Assembly (NCBI GenBank): GCA_016916535.1
Contig: CP070276.1
Coordinates: forward strand, 1,798,001 to 1,862,000
Direction: 5' to 3'
Origin: Dysgonomonadaceae bacterium zrk40
GTDB lineage: Bacteria; Bacteroidota; Bacteroidia; Bacteroidales; Dysgonomonadaceae
DNA: 64,000 bases
Both the position numbers and the translations under genes were made by a program. The notes beneath the pieces were generated by a model, which did no database searches, was not told the origin of the DNA, and saw only the letters and a list, made by a program, of their open reading frames with translations. Positions 17,982 through 26,035 of this stretch are shown in pieces. How positions within the stretch are numbered: the stretch's first letter is position 1; every line of letters starts with the position of its first letter.

Positions 17982-19274
17982 ATGAAGAGATTGCTGACGT
18001 TGCTTGCCCTGTTGCTGCCACTATCCGCCGCTTACCCACAAAAGTTGGTTGATACGGGGGGAAATGGTTATGCGGGGAATTCTGTGAATACGGCCATCTT
18101 CCGCATCAACTCACTGGTGACCCACCATGACAATCAGTATATCGCCTTTTACGATGGTGATGGATACCTGGTCCTGGGAAAAAGAAGAGTGGACTCCGAA
18201 AACTGGACTCTTTGTGTGACGCAGCAGAAGGGGAATGTGAAGGATGCACACAACGTGATCAGCATCATGGTAGATGGGGAGGGTTATCTTCATGTGGCGT
18301 TCGACCATCATGATACCCCCCTCCGCTATTTCAGAGGTGTAAGGCCCGGATCACTCATTATGGGAGAACCGGAGCAGATGACCGGACTGGATGAGGATCG
18401 GGTCACCTATCCCGGTTTCTACCGCCTACCTGACGGGGATTTGCTCTTTACCTACCGTTCGGGTGCAAGCGGGAGGGGTAACCTGGTGATGAATCGTTAC
18501 GATACTGCATCTAAGAAATGGGAGCGGCTGCATGACATTCTTATCGACGGAGAAGAGGAGCGAAGTGCTTACTGGCAAATGTTTGTTGATAAAAAGGGGA
18601 GCATCCATCTTTCATGGGTCTGGCGTGAGACTTGGGATGTGGCCACCAACCATGATCTCTGTTATGCCCGCTCAGATGATGGCGGCGTGAGCTGGATAAA
18701 GTCAAGCGGTGATCCTTACCGGCTGCCCATCACCGCTGAGAATGCCGAATATGCATGGCTGATACCCCAGGGAAGCGAATTGATCAATCAGACCAGCATG
18801 AGTGCCGACCGGAAGGGAAATCCTTACATTGCCGGATACTGGAGAGATCAGGGGAGCGATATACCGCAATATAGACTGGTATGGTTCGATGGAATAAGAT
18901 GGCAACAACAGCAGGTAGCAGAGAGAAAGATTTCGTTTTCCCTCTCCGGTGGCGGCACGAAGATGATTCCCATCTCGCGTCCCCATCTCGCGATCGGTGA
19001 GAAGCGTGGACGTAACATCATCCACTATCTTTTTCGCGATGTAGAGCGTGGGAGCAGGGTGTCACTGGCGAAAAATGTATCAGGAACAAAGAGCGGTTGG
19101 GAGGTGATGGACTTAACAGACTTTTCTGTTGATGCCTGGGAGCCATCTTTTGATACGGAGCTTTGGAAAGAGAAACAGAAGCTGCACCTCTACGTGCAGC
19201 GCAGCAGCCAGGGTGATGGTGAAAAAAGCACCGACCTGGAGCCCCAGCCTGTATATCTGCTGGAATATGAGTGA
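17982..19274 (+). CDS. Exported BNR-repeat beta-propeller protein, possibly a polysaccharide lyase
   Basis: 430 residues from the ATG at 17982 (MKRLLTLL), with a signal peptide ending AAYPQ near residue 19. Repeated propeller motifs are visible (SDDGGVSW is a classic BNR/Asp-box), plus the segment HVAFDHHDTPLRYFR near residues 105-119. These match the BNR_4 family, which includes seven-bladed lyases acting on uronic-acid polysaccharides such as ulvan; the paired histidines sit where such enzymes keep a catalytic His. Substrate and activity are unproven. The gene is last in the parE-coaD run, 15 bases after PPK2, an odd place for a carbohydrate gene. It converges with the anti-sigma-like gene only 18 bases away. 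Confidence 0.75.
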   Translation: MKRLLTLLALLLPLSAAYPQKLVDTGGNGYAGNSVNTAIFRINSLVTHHDNQYIAFYDGDGYLVLGKRRVDSENWTLCVTQQKGNVKDAHNVISIMVDGEGYLHVAFDHHDTPLRYFRGVRPGSLIMGEPEQMTGLDEDRVTYPGFYRLPDGDLLFTYRSGASGRGNLVMNRYDTASKKWERLHDILIDGEEERSAYWQMFVDKKGSIHLSWVWRETWDVATNHDLCYARSDDGGVSWIKSSGDPYRLPITAENAEYAWLIPQGSELINQTSMSADRKGNPYIAGYWRDQGSDIPQYRLVWFDGIRWQQQQVAERKISFSLSGGGTKMIPISRPHLAIGEKRGRNIIHYLFRDVERGSRVSLAKNVSGTKSGWEVMDLTDFSVDAWEPSFDTELWKEKQKLHLYVQRSSQGDGEKSTDLEPQPVYLLEYE

Positions 19275-19292
19275 AGCGGGTTCAATATCCAC

Positions 19293-19655
19293 CTACTTTT
19301 TCTCACGGAGGTAATTGTCTAGTCGTGTGATTAGCCATAAAAAGCTGAATATAAGGCTAACCAGTACCACTGTTCCCCAAAATTTTGGCGACTGAAGAAA
19401 CGCTTCCCCAAGCAGCAGGTAGGCGCCACCAACGATGGCGGCCAACAGAATATACATTGCTCCGAAAATATTTCCCAGATCCCTCAACAAAGAGACACTT
19501 TTTTTTGCTGAGGGTACATTTTTGCGGGTGAGTGCATGTTCCGCCTCTATCTGATGCATGATGCGATATTGCAGATTTTCCGGTGCCTTTTTGCCGGCCA
19601 ATTGCATCAGCTCTCTAAATTGTATGTCCTCTGTCTCTGTTCTTTTCTCTTTCAT
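19293..19655 (-). CDS. Small membrane protein downstream of an ECF sigma factor, putative anti-sigma
   Basis: 120 residues with a soluble N-terminus of about 50 residues (MKEKRTETEDIQFREL start) and two membrane segments (about 64-82 and 91-111), ending in KK. It lies 57 bases after an ECF sigma gene on the same strand, where an anti-sigma factor would be expected. There is no HxxxCxxC zinc anti-sigma motif, so a role as anti-sigma is inferred from position and topology only. I do not recognise a named domain. Confidence 0.6.
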   Translation of the reverse strand: MKEKRTETEDIQFRELMQLAGKKAPENLQYRIMHQIEAEHALTRKNVPSAKKSVSLLRDLGNIFGAMYILLAAIVGGAYLLLGEAFLQSPKFWGTVVLVSLIFSFLWLITRLDNYLREKK

Positions 19656-19712
19656 AATGTTTCGCTTTTGTCCTGTTCACGGGCTTTTCCTTATAATCAG
19701 AAAAAATACCGT

Positions 19713-20273
19713 TTAGCGGTAACCAATCTCTTCCGTACTGTAAGTCGCGGTCATCAGTTCCTTAAACATCTTCCGTGCCCGGAAGAGTTTTACCTTTACG
19801 TTGGGCTCATTCAGCCCCGTGATCGAAGCAATCTCCTTGACCGGATGATCCTCCATATAATACAATGTCAGCAGCAATGCGTCTCCCTTTGGCATTCGCT
19901 CCAGTACATCCGTCACCACCTCCCTGCGTTCTCTCTCCGCCAGTCTGGCATCAGCCCCATGATCTGTCAGATATGTTGCATGCTCTATCTCTGTCTCGTT
20001 CAACCCTGTCCAGATGCGTGTTTTGGAATGGGTTACCGCCGTGTTGTAGACAATGCGGTAGAGCCAGGTGGAGAACTTGCTCTCCGAACGGAAGGTGTGC
20101 AGGTTGCGGTAGGCTTTCACATAACTCTCCTGCACCACATCTTCCGCATCCTGCATATTGCCGCATATCCGGTAGGCGATGGTGATCGCCAAATCCTGAT
20201 AAGTCTCGACAAAATATGCGAACGCGGAAGTGGTGCCAGAGAGCACTTGCTGCACACGCTGATTCTCGTTCAT
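19713..20273 (-). CDS. RNA polymerase ECF sigma factor
   Basis: 186 residues. Region 2 (about 20-90) contains GNMQDAEDVVQESYVKAYR and FSTWLYRIVYN, the hallmark core-binding and -10 recognition segments. Region 4 (about 125-175) has LLTLYYMEDHPVKEIA followed by a helix-turn-helix. It should direct RNA polymerase to a small regulon. It is the middle gene of three: a DUF6249 membrane protein ends just upstream and a small two-segment membrane protein follows. The regulon and inducing signal are not visible. No FecR- or TonB-type partner is close, so a SusCD-type transport cascade is unlikely. Confidence 0.93.
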   Translation of the reverse strand: MNENQRVQQVLSGTTSAFAYFVETYQDLAITIAYRICGNMQDAEDVVQESYVKAYRNLHTFRSESKFSTWLYRIVYNTAVTHSKTRIWTGLNETEIEHATYLTDHGADARLAERERREVVTDVLERMPKGDALLLTLYYMEDHPVKEIASITGLNEPNVKVKLFRARKMFKELMTATYSTEEIGYR

Positions 20274-20282
20274 CGCAACCGT

Positions 20283-20675
20283 TTATCCCTGTTCGTTCTC
20301 CTCCTGCTGCGGCAAGAAAAATATATTTCGTGTTACCAGGAAGTAAACCAGATAACCAATCCCCAGGAAAAAGACTACACTGGCACCGGTTACCCAGAAT
20401 TCGTTTCCATGTCCAATCACCAGATACTCCGAACAGAGGAATCCCACGATGATGCCTATGCCCAGTGCAATCAGTACGATGCCGTTGCGCAGCGATACAA
20501 GGCGATTTGGGGTACTCTTCTGTTTGGTTTTGTTGGGCGGGATAATGCCTTGCTCAATCAATCCCATCCGTTCCCTGTGCTCGTTTCTGATGGCATTGAG
20601 ACCAAGCACCAGTCCGGTGGCGATGGGCAGTCCAATGACTACAATAATGGCTACAAGGGGAATCAATTCTTCCAT
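20283..20675 (-). CDS. DUF6249-type membrane protein
   Basis: 130 residues with three hydrophobic segments (about 5-26, 62-81, 92-113) and a Glu-rich cytoplasmic tail. The pattern NEHRERMGLIEQGIIPP between segments one and two is the signature I associate with DUF6249 proteins, which commonly neighbour ECF sigma genes in Bacteroidetes. It precedes the sigma gene by nine bases and is expected to be co-transcribed, possibly helping to sense envelope or membrane stress. Function is unknown. A -7 element is seen at 20747-20754. Confidence 0.7.
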   Translation of the reverse strand: MEELIPLVAIIVVIGLPIATGLVLGLNAIRNEHRERMGLIEQGIIPPNKTKQKSTPNRLVSLRNGIVLIALGIGIIVGFLCSEYLVIGHGNEFWVTGASVVFFLGIGYLVYFLVTRNIFFLPQQEENEQG

Positions 20676-20746
20676 ATTCGCATGTTTTTAATTAAGTGAA
20701 TCATTCTGTTTACATGCATAGGACATTCACTGACTTCATTCGGTTA

Positions 20747-20754
20747 CAAAAATA
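20747..20754 (-). promoter_or_regulatory. -7 element for the DUF6249-sigma operon
   Basis: TATTTTTG on the minus strand matches TAnnTTTG, about 72 bases upstream of the DUF6249 start. No clear -33 element was found; the operon may instead use its own ECF promoter. Confidence 0.4.
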
Positions 20755-20897
20755 GGAAACTTTTTATCTTTTTGAAGTTAAGTTTTCGACAATGATCGAT
20801 TTTTAAGTATTCAGGTGACATAAAACCAACGGAATTTACTTACTTTGTATGCATCTTTAGGGACTGTAACTTGTTTGAATTCCTTACCCTTAAAACG

Positions 20898-22160
20898 ATG
20901 AATGAGAAGATACTGGAGAAGCTGAGCATCCTGGCAGATGCTGCCAAGTACGACGTCTCCTGTGCGTCGAGCGGCACCTCACGTCCTGCCGTGAAAGGCG
21001 GTATCGGCACAACAACAGGGTGGGGCATCTGTCACAGCTTCACTCCCGACGGGCGTTGCATCTCACTCTTCAAGATTTTGCTCACCAACCACTGCATCTA
21101 CGACTGTGCCTACTGCACCAACCGTCGCAGCAACGATGTGAAGCGTACCGCCTTTACTCCGCGCGAGCTTGCAGAGCTCACCATCGCCTTTTACCAGCGC
21201 AACTATATTGAAGGTCTCTTCCTCAGCTCGGGTGTGATCCGCAACCCCGATTACACCATGGAGCAGATGCTGAGGGTGGTGAAGCTGCTGCGCGATGAAT
21301 ACCGCTTCAACGGCTACATCCACATGAAAGCCATTCCGGGAGCTAGCGATGAGCTGATTGCACAGGCGGGTCGCTATGCCGACCGTATGAGTGTCAACCT
21401 GGAGATCCCCTCGGAGGAGAATTTGAAGTTGTTGGCCCCGGAGAAGAGCTACAGTGAAGTGTTTGCCCCCATGCGCTTCATACAACAGGGGATGCTTGAG
21501 AGTGCCGAGGAGCGAAAGAAGTTCAGATCCGCACCACGCTTCGTCCCGGCAGGGCAGAGTACGCAGCTGATCATCGGTGCCACGCCCGACAGCGACAGGC
21601 AGATCCTCACCCTGGCCTCGGCACTTTATCGGCGCCCCTCTTTTAAACGAGTCTACTATTCCGGTTACATCCCGGTGAACAGGGGCGATAGCCGCCTGCC
21701 GGCTCTCGCCGCACCGCCACTGGTAAGAGAGAACAGGCTCTACCAGGCGGATTGGTTGATGCGTTTTTATGCGTTCAATGCCTCCGAAATTGTGAATGAG
21801 ACTCACCCCGACCTGGATCTCGATGTGGACCCCAAGATGGGATGGGCACTGCGCCATCCGGAGTTCTTCCCGGTGGATGTCAACACGGCTCCCTACGAGA
21901 TGATCCTCCGCGTGCCGGGCATCGGCGTGAAGTCGGCCAAGCTGATCGTGGTCTCACGCCGCTACGGGCGACTATCTATTCCACAGCTGAAGAAGATTGG
22001 GGTGGTGATGAAGCGAGCGCAATACTTCATCGTTAACCGCGAGCTCCCAATGCAGACGGTCAACGAACTCACGCCCCAGTATGTACGGCGACAGGTGACA
22101 CAAAAGCAGAAGAATCGGGCGGCTGCCTTGTTGCAGTACCCCATAGAGTGGGGGGAGTGA
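20898..22160 (+). CDS. Radical SAM protein, putative DNA modification/repair
   Basis: 420 residues from the ATG at 20898. The radical SAM cluster motif CxxxCxxC is visible as CIYDCAYC at about residues 65-72, followed by an SAM-binding barrel. Near residues 340-385 lies a helix-hairpin-helix (LRVPGIGVKSAKLIVVSRRYG), a DNA-binding motif. This combination defines the TIGR03916-type family of putative DNA modification/repair radical SAM proteins, distantly like spore photoproduct lyase. The next gene starts four bases later and belongs to its usual partner family. The reaction is not known to me. Confidence 0.85.
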   Translation: MNEKILEKLSILADAAKYDVSCASSGTSRPAVKGGIGTTTGWGICHSFTPDGRCISLFKILLTNHCIYDCAYCTNRRSNDVKRTAFTPRELAELTIAFYQRNYIEGLFLSSGVIRNPDYTMEQMLRVVKLLRDEYRFNGYIHMKAIPGASDELIAQAGRYADRMSVNLEIPSEENLKLLAPEKSYSEVFAPMRFIQQGMLESAEERKKFRSAPRFVPAGQSTQLIIGATPDSDRQILTLASALYRRPSFKRVYYSGYIPVNRGDSRLPALAAPPLVRENRLYQADWLMRFYAFNASEIVNETHPDLDLDVDPKMGWALRHPEFFPVDVNTAPYEMILRVPGIGVKSAKLIVVSRRYGRLSIPQLKKIGVVMKRAQYFIVNRELPMQTVNELTPQYVRRQVTQKQKNRAAALLQYPIEWGE

Positions 22161-22164
22161 AGCG

Positions 22165-22935
22165 ATGGTCCTTTTCCTCTACGACAAGACCTTTGAGGGG
22201 TTGCTCTCCTGCATCTTCTTCGCCTACGCCCAGAAGCGTTTTCCCGACATGATTCTCTCCGCTACTGATCAGCAGCCACTCTTCGCTGACGAACGATACG
22301 TGGTGGATACCGATAAGGAGAAGGCATCACGGGTATGGAGCAGCCTGGAAAAAAAGCTATCGAAGATTGCCCGCAAGATGATGATGAGCGTTTGGATCTC
22401 CGGATTACCCGAGACGGAGATGCTCCTGTTCAGATACATCCGCAAGAATTTAGACCATCCGCAGGGGGTCGAGCTCAACTTCGGAGATGCCGATGTGTTA
22501 CGGGTAAAGGAGATTGCACAACAGATCTCCCGCGAGGCACACCGTATCGTGCAGTTTGTCCGCTTTCAGGAGACCGCCGACGGCATCTGGTTCGCACCCA
22601 TCGCACCCCGTTATAACATGCTGCCGGTAGTGGTGAATCACTTCCGCAGCCGCTATGCCACGCAGCCCTGGATTCTCTACGATACCACACGAAACAGGGG
22701 TCTCTACTGGGACACCCACACCGTGGAGGAGGTCTCCTTTTCGCCTGCCGATCTGGCAGAATTGCGCTTAGGGAAACTGGAAGGGGAGAAACAGTCGGAT
22801 GACGAACAGCTCTTTCAACAGATCTGGAGGGAGTATTTTCGCAGCATCACCATCCGGGAACGGCTAAATCTGAAACTACAGCAACAGCACATGCCTAAAA
22901 AATACTGGAAGTATCTAACGGAGCTGCAGCAGTAA
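22165..22935 (+). CDS. DUF4130 (TIGR03915-type) putative DNA metabolism protein
   Basis: 256 residues, starting MVLFLYDKTFEGLLSC, the usual start of this family. The DUF4130 domain covers most of the protein; REAHRIVQFVRFQET and the end PKKYWKYLTEL are typical. In other bacteria the same domain is fused to a UdgX-like uracil-DNA glycosylase domain, which links the family to base repair. It lies four bases after the radical SAM gene, so the two are almost certainly made together. No glycosylase domain is present in this version. Catalytic chemistry is unknown. Confidence 0.8.
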   Translation: MVLFLYDKTFEGLLSCIFFAYAQKRFPDMILSATDQQPLFADERYVVDTDKEKASRVWSSLEKKLSKIARKMMMSVWISGLPETEMLLFRYIRKNLDHPQGVELNFGDADVLRVKEIAQQISREAHRIVQFVRFQETADGIWFAPIAPRYNMLPVVVNHFRSRYATQPWILYDTTRNRGLYWDTHTVEEVSFSPADLAELRLGKLEGEKQSDDEQLFQQIWREYFRSITIRERLNLKLQQQHMPKKYWKYLTELQQ

Positions 22936-23013
22936 GCTACAAGCTGCAAAGTTGTAAGCTGCTCACCCCAAACCATCAACCTCGAACTTTAAAACTACCA
23001 TCTTATAAACGAA

Positions 23014-23041
23014 AAAACGGATTGCCTCAGCGATCCGTTTT
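23014..23041. terminator. Bidirectional terminator between the DUF4130 gene and mscL
   Basis: AAAACGGAT (23014-23022) pairs with ATCCGTTTT (23033-23041), with T-rich sequence on both strands. It lies between two convergent genes. Confidence 0.75.
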
Positions 23042-23064
23042 CTTTACCATGATGGAGAACCGTC

Positions 23065-23487
23065 TTAATCTTTTTTCAGCAGATCACGGATTTCGGTCAA
23101 CAGTATTTCCTCCTTGGTAGGTGCGGGCGGTGCTTCGGGAGCCGGTGCTTCCTCTTTTTTGCGCTTCATGTTGTTCATTGCCTTGATCACGAAGAAGATG
23201 GAAATGCCGATGATCAGGAAGTCAATGACAGCCTGGATGAAGGATCCGTAGTTCCAGGTGATGGCCGGTGTGAGGATCTCCTCACCCTGCATTACTGCCT
23301 CTTTTAGCACCACTTTCAATTCGGTGAACTTTGTGTCACCCACTGCCAGGGCGACGGGTGGCATCAGGATGTCGTTTACGAACGAGGTGACAATCTTGCC
23401 GAATGCACCACCAATCACAATACCCACGGCCATGTCTACGACGCTGCCGCGCATGAGAAATTCTTTCAGTTCTGATTTGAATGACAT
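23065..23487 (-). CDS. mscL: Large-conductance mechanosensitive channel
   Basis: 140 residues, the usual length. The N-terminal amphipathic helix and first membrane segment read [20 protein letters not shown], with a conserved [15 protein letters not shown] loop; the second segment is [21 protein letters not shown] Pro/Ala/Glu-rich linker and a C-terminal helical bundle ([12 protein letters not shown]) follow. It opens under membrane tension to release solutes during osmotic downshock. A TTACTTTG near-match to the -7 element lies about 45 bases upstream on the minus strand (23530-23537). Confidence 0.96.
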   Translation of the reverse strand: MSFKSELKEFLMRGSVVDMAVGIVIGGAFGKIVTSFVNDILMPPVALAVGDTKFTELKVVLKEAVMQGEEILTPAITWNYGSFIQAVIDFLIIGISIFFVIKAMNNMKRKKEEAPAPEAPPAPTKEEILLTEIRDLLKKD

Positions 23488-23583
23488 ACTACTTCTTGAT
23501 TTAATGGGTTGATAGACTTTTCACTTCTGCAAAGTAAACCAAAAAAATGGTAAAAAAGTTTTTAAGTAAAAAAAGCTTTAGGA

Positions 23584-24486
23584 TCAGCAGAATATTTCCG
23601 CAAGCATGCAGCGTGCTGAACCCCCGCCGTGCGTCTCAATGGTCCGCAACTCAGCAGAGAGAATGCGGCTGAAGGTGGTGATTATCCTCTCCTGTTCAGG
23701 TGTCAGGGCCCTTCGTGCCGATGCCGACATCACCATCAACGGTTGTCCGCTGCGGCTTTTGATCTCCAACATGTTTCCGGCAAAGTGTGTAACCTGGTCG
23801 AGGGTGATCTCCACGATGATCTTCCCGGCAGCAGTCAGCCTTGACACCACCATCTGTCGCTCCCCCTCATCGCGGATTGCCTCCAGGCAGATCACTGCCA
23901 CCTGTGTACCCACCTCCATCATCACGTTAGTGTGGTAGATGGCGTTCCCCTGTGCATCGACCGCATCAAAAAGCAGGGCATCGTAGTTCATCCGCGAACA
24001 GAACTCCGCCAGCACCTTCTCCGAGGTGCGGGGCGAGCGGCAGCAATAGGCTACCCGCATGTCGCGATCCAAGATCATGCTTCCGGTACCCTCCAGGAAC
24101 TCGTTTTTCCCCTCCCAATGGGTCAGGTCCACCACCTTGCGGTGGTTCATCTTCCGGCGCAGCAGTTCCAGCACCTCTCGTTTCCTCTCTTTCCGGCGGT
24201 TCTCTGCAAACATTGGGTAGAGCACCAACTCTCCGGTGATGTGTGAGGAGAACCAGTTGTTGGGAAAGATGGAGTCAGGTGTCCAGGGCTCCGGGCTGTC
24301 CTGCACCACCGTCAGATCCACGTCGTTGGAACGCAACAGCCGTACAAAGGTGTCGAACTCTTCCACAGCCTTTTCCGATACTGATTCGCTGTCGGAAGCT
24401 TGCTGGAAATAGTTGTTCTGTGCCGTCTCCTCGTTGAAGTCAAAACGGGCAGGACGTACCATTAGCAGTTTTGAGGTTGTTTGCAT
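23584..24486 (-). CDS. ctlX: Citrulline utilization hydrolase, CtlX-type
   Basis: 300 residues from the ATG at 24486 (MQTTSKLLMVRPARF). It belongs to the guanidine-modifying (arginine deiminase/amidinotransferase) fold: PDSIFPNNWFSSH near residues 55-67 and the C-terminal nucleophile Cys293 in THGGGSARCM. This pattern matches CtlX, described in Francisella as hydrolysing citrulline to ornithine, CO2 and ammonia, more than arginine deiminase itself. The gene is 84 bases downstream of rocD on the same strand, which would turn the ornithine into glutamate semialdehyde. The pairing supports the citrulline-ornithine route. Confidence 0.82.
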   Translation of the reverse strand: MQTTSKLLMVRPARFDFNEETAQNNYFQQASDSESVSEKAVEEFDTFVRLLRSNDVDLTVVQDSPEPWTPDSIFPNNWFSSHITGELVLYPMFAENRRKERKREVLELLRRKMNHRKVVDLTHWEGKNEFLEGTGSMILDRDMRVAYCCRSPRTSEKVLAEFCSRMNYDALLFDAVDAQGNAIYHTNVMMEVGTQVAVICLEAIRDEGERQMVVSRLTAAGKIIVEITLDQVTHFAGNMLEIKSRSGQPLMVMSASARRALTPEQERIITTFSRILSAELRTIETHGGGSARCMLAEIFC

Positions 24487-24569
24487 AATTTTTTTACTTT
24501 TGTTTCTTGGTCCGTCGTTGCCGAAACTCAAACATTGAACTTAAAACCAGGAATCACGAACCAATCGTG

Positions 24570-25799
24570 CTATTCCAGTGCTTTGATTGAGTTACGGATA
24601 ATCGTGATTGCTTCACGAAGTTCCGATTCGCTGATTACCAGCGGAGGTGCGAAGCGAATTATATCACCGTGTGTAGGTTTGGCAAGCAATCCGTTCTCGG
24701 CCATCTTCAGGCATACATCCCAGGCTTCCTTCCCGTCGTGTGGTTCAATCACCACCGCGTTGAGCAATCCCTTGCCTCTTATCTGGCGAATCATCGGACT
24801 TTTTATGAGACTCATCTCCTCGCGGAAGATCCTGCCCAATGATTCGGCACGCTCTGCCAGCTTTTCCTTCTTCACCACCTCCAATGCAGCGGTTGCTACA
24901 CGGCAGGCCAGTGGGAATCCGCCAAAAGTGGAGCCATGTTCACCCGGTCGGATGGTGAGCATCACCTCATTATCGGCCAACACTGCCGAAACCGGCAGCA
25001 CCCCTCCAGAGATTGCTTTGCCCAGGATCACGATGTCAGGGCGCACCCCTTCGTGGTCGCTGCAGAGCAGCCTGCCTGTGCGGGCGATGCCGGTTTGCAC
25101 CTCGTCGGCGATGAAGAGCACGTTGTGTTTCTTGCAGAGATCGTAACAGGCTTTCAGATATCCCTCGTCCGGCACGTAGACACCTGCTTCGCCCTGTATC
25201 GGTTCCACCAGGAAGGCGGCAACGCTTTCGCCTTTCTCTTTCAGCAATGCTTCGAGTGCTGCCACATCGTTGTAGGGAATCACCCCGATACCGGGGGTAT
25301 AGGGACCATAGTCAGCCCGTGCGTCGGGATCGGTGGAGAGGGAGACAATGCTGATGGTACGTCCGTGGAAGTTCCCTTCACAGCCGATAACCAGGGCTTC
25401 ATTTTCAGGGATCCCCTTCTTCAGGTAACCCCACTTACGGGCCAGCTTGAGAGCTGTCTCCACGGCCTCTGCACCGGAGTTCATCGGGAGCACCTTGTCA
25501 TAACCAAAATACTCATGGATGTATTGTTCGTAAGGTCCCAGGGCATCGTTGTAGAAGGCTCGCGAGGTGAGACAGAGCCGCCCCGCCTGTTCGGTGAGTG
25601 CCCCCACGATCTTTGGGTGGCAGTGTCCCTGGTTGACAGCGGAGTAGGCAGAGAGAAAATCAAAGTACCTCTTCCCGTCAACATCCCAGAGGTAACACCC
25701 TTCGCCACGTGATAACACTACCGGCAGCGGGTGGTAGTTGTGTGCACCGTATTTTTCTTCCTGGTCGATAAATCTCTTTCCGTTTGCGGTTACTTGCAT
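24570..25799 (-). CDS. rocD: Ornithine aminotransferase
   Basis: 409 residues from the ATG at 25799 ([10 protein letters not shown]). A class III PLP aminotransferase: Gly/Ser-Gly-Ala loop ([13 protein letters not shown], 106-118), Asp232 in FIADEVQTG and the PLP lysine Lys261 in [10 protein letters not shown]. The N-terminal [13 protein letters not shown] is typical of ornithine aminotransferases. It moves the delta-amino group of ornithine to 2-oxoglutarate, giving glutamate 5-semialdehyde and glutamate. It is followed by ctlX, making a citrulline/ornithine catabolic pair. Its promoter (25835-25869) is back to back with the porX promoter. Confidence 0.95.
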   Translation of the reverse strand: MQVTANGKRFIDQEEKYGAHNYHPLPVVLSRGEGCYLWDVDGKRYFDFLSAYSAVNQGHCHPKIVGALTEQAGRLCLTSRAFYNDALGPYEQYIHEYFGYDKVLPMNSGAEAVETALKLARKWGYLKKGIPENEALVIGCEGNFHGRTISIVSLSTDPDARADYGPYTPGIGVIPYNDVAALEALLKEKGESVAAFLVEPIQGEAGVYVPDEGYLKACYDLCKKHNVLFIADEVQTGIARTGRLLCSDHEGVRPDIVILGKAISGGVLPVSAVLADNEVMLTIRPGEHGSTFGGFPLACRVATAALEVVKKEKLAERAESLGRIFREEMSLIKSPMIRQIRGKGLLNAVVIEPHDGKEAWDVCLKMAENGLLAKPTHGDIIRFAPPLVISESELREAITIIRNSIKALE

Positions 25800-25834
25800 G
25801 ACTGTTGTGGTTTTTATGGTTGTTTCCTTTCCTA

Positions 25835-25869
25835 CAAATATATACTTTTTCCTCGTACAGAGGAACAAA
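25835..25869 (-). promoter_or_regulatory. Promoter of rocD-ctlX
   Basis: Minus-strand TATATTTG at 25835-25842 and TTTG at 25866-25869, spacer 23 bp. It fixes the rocD start at 25799; the longer reading to 25982 would include the promoter. Confidence 0.55.
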
Positions 25870-25945
25870 TAGGGATGAAAATACTGTAAGATCGCTGTCA
25901 GCAGTGCGCCACACATGGAGCTGCATCCTAAAAAAGCAAAAAAGA

Positions 25946-25976
25946 TTGTGAGATAGAGCGGAAATCGATACATTTG
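25946..25976 (+). promoter_or_regulatory. Promoter of porX
   Basis: TTG at 25946-25948 and TACATTTG at 25969-25976 with a 20-bp spacer, an excellent Bacteroidetes promoter. Transcription would start near 25983, just before an 11-bp tandem repeat in the leader. Confidence 0.65.
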
Positions 25977-25985
25977 CTCCATTTT

Positions 25986-26023
25986 CAGACCCTATACAGA
26001 TCCTATACAGACCCTATACAGAC
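25986..26023 (+). repeat. 11-bp tandem repeat in the porX leader
   Basis: Three units CCTATACAGAY at 25991-26001, 26002-26012 and 26013-26023, preceded by a partial unit CAGAC at 25986-25990. They fill the 5' leader between the predicted start of transcription and the porX ATG at 26036. Confidence 0.85.
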
Positions 26024-26035
26024 CAGTCAACAGCG

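Noticed and set aside
19536-20699. Long plus-strand reading frame of 387 residues opposite the sigma-factor operon
   Set aside because: It is antisense to three well-supported minus-strand genes, has no family resemblance, and arises from codon bias on the other strand.
22937-22970. Short AAGCT/GTAAGCTGC repeats after the DUF4130 gene
   Set aside because: Units are short, irregular and not clearly structured; they probably reflect degenerate intergenic sequence.
24495-24502. TACTTTTG on the plus strand as a promoter
   Set aside because: No plus-strand gene follows; the sequence lies in the leader of ctlX on the other strand and is probably a chance match in T-rich DNA.
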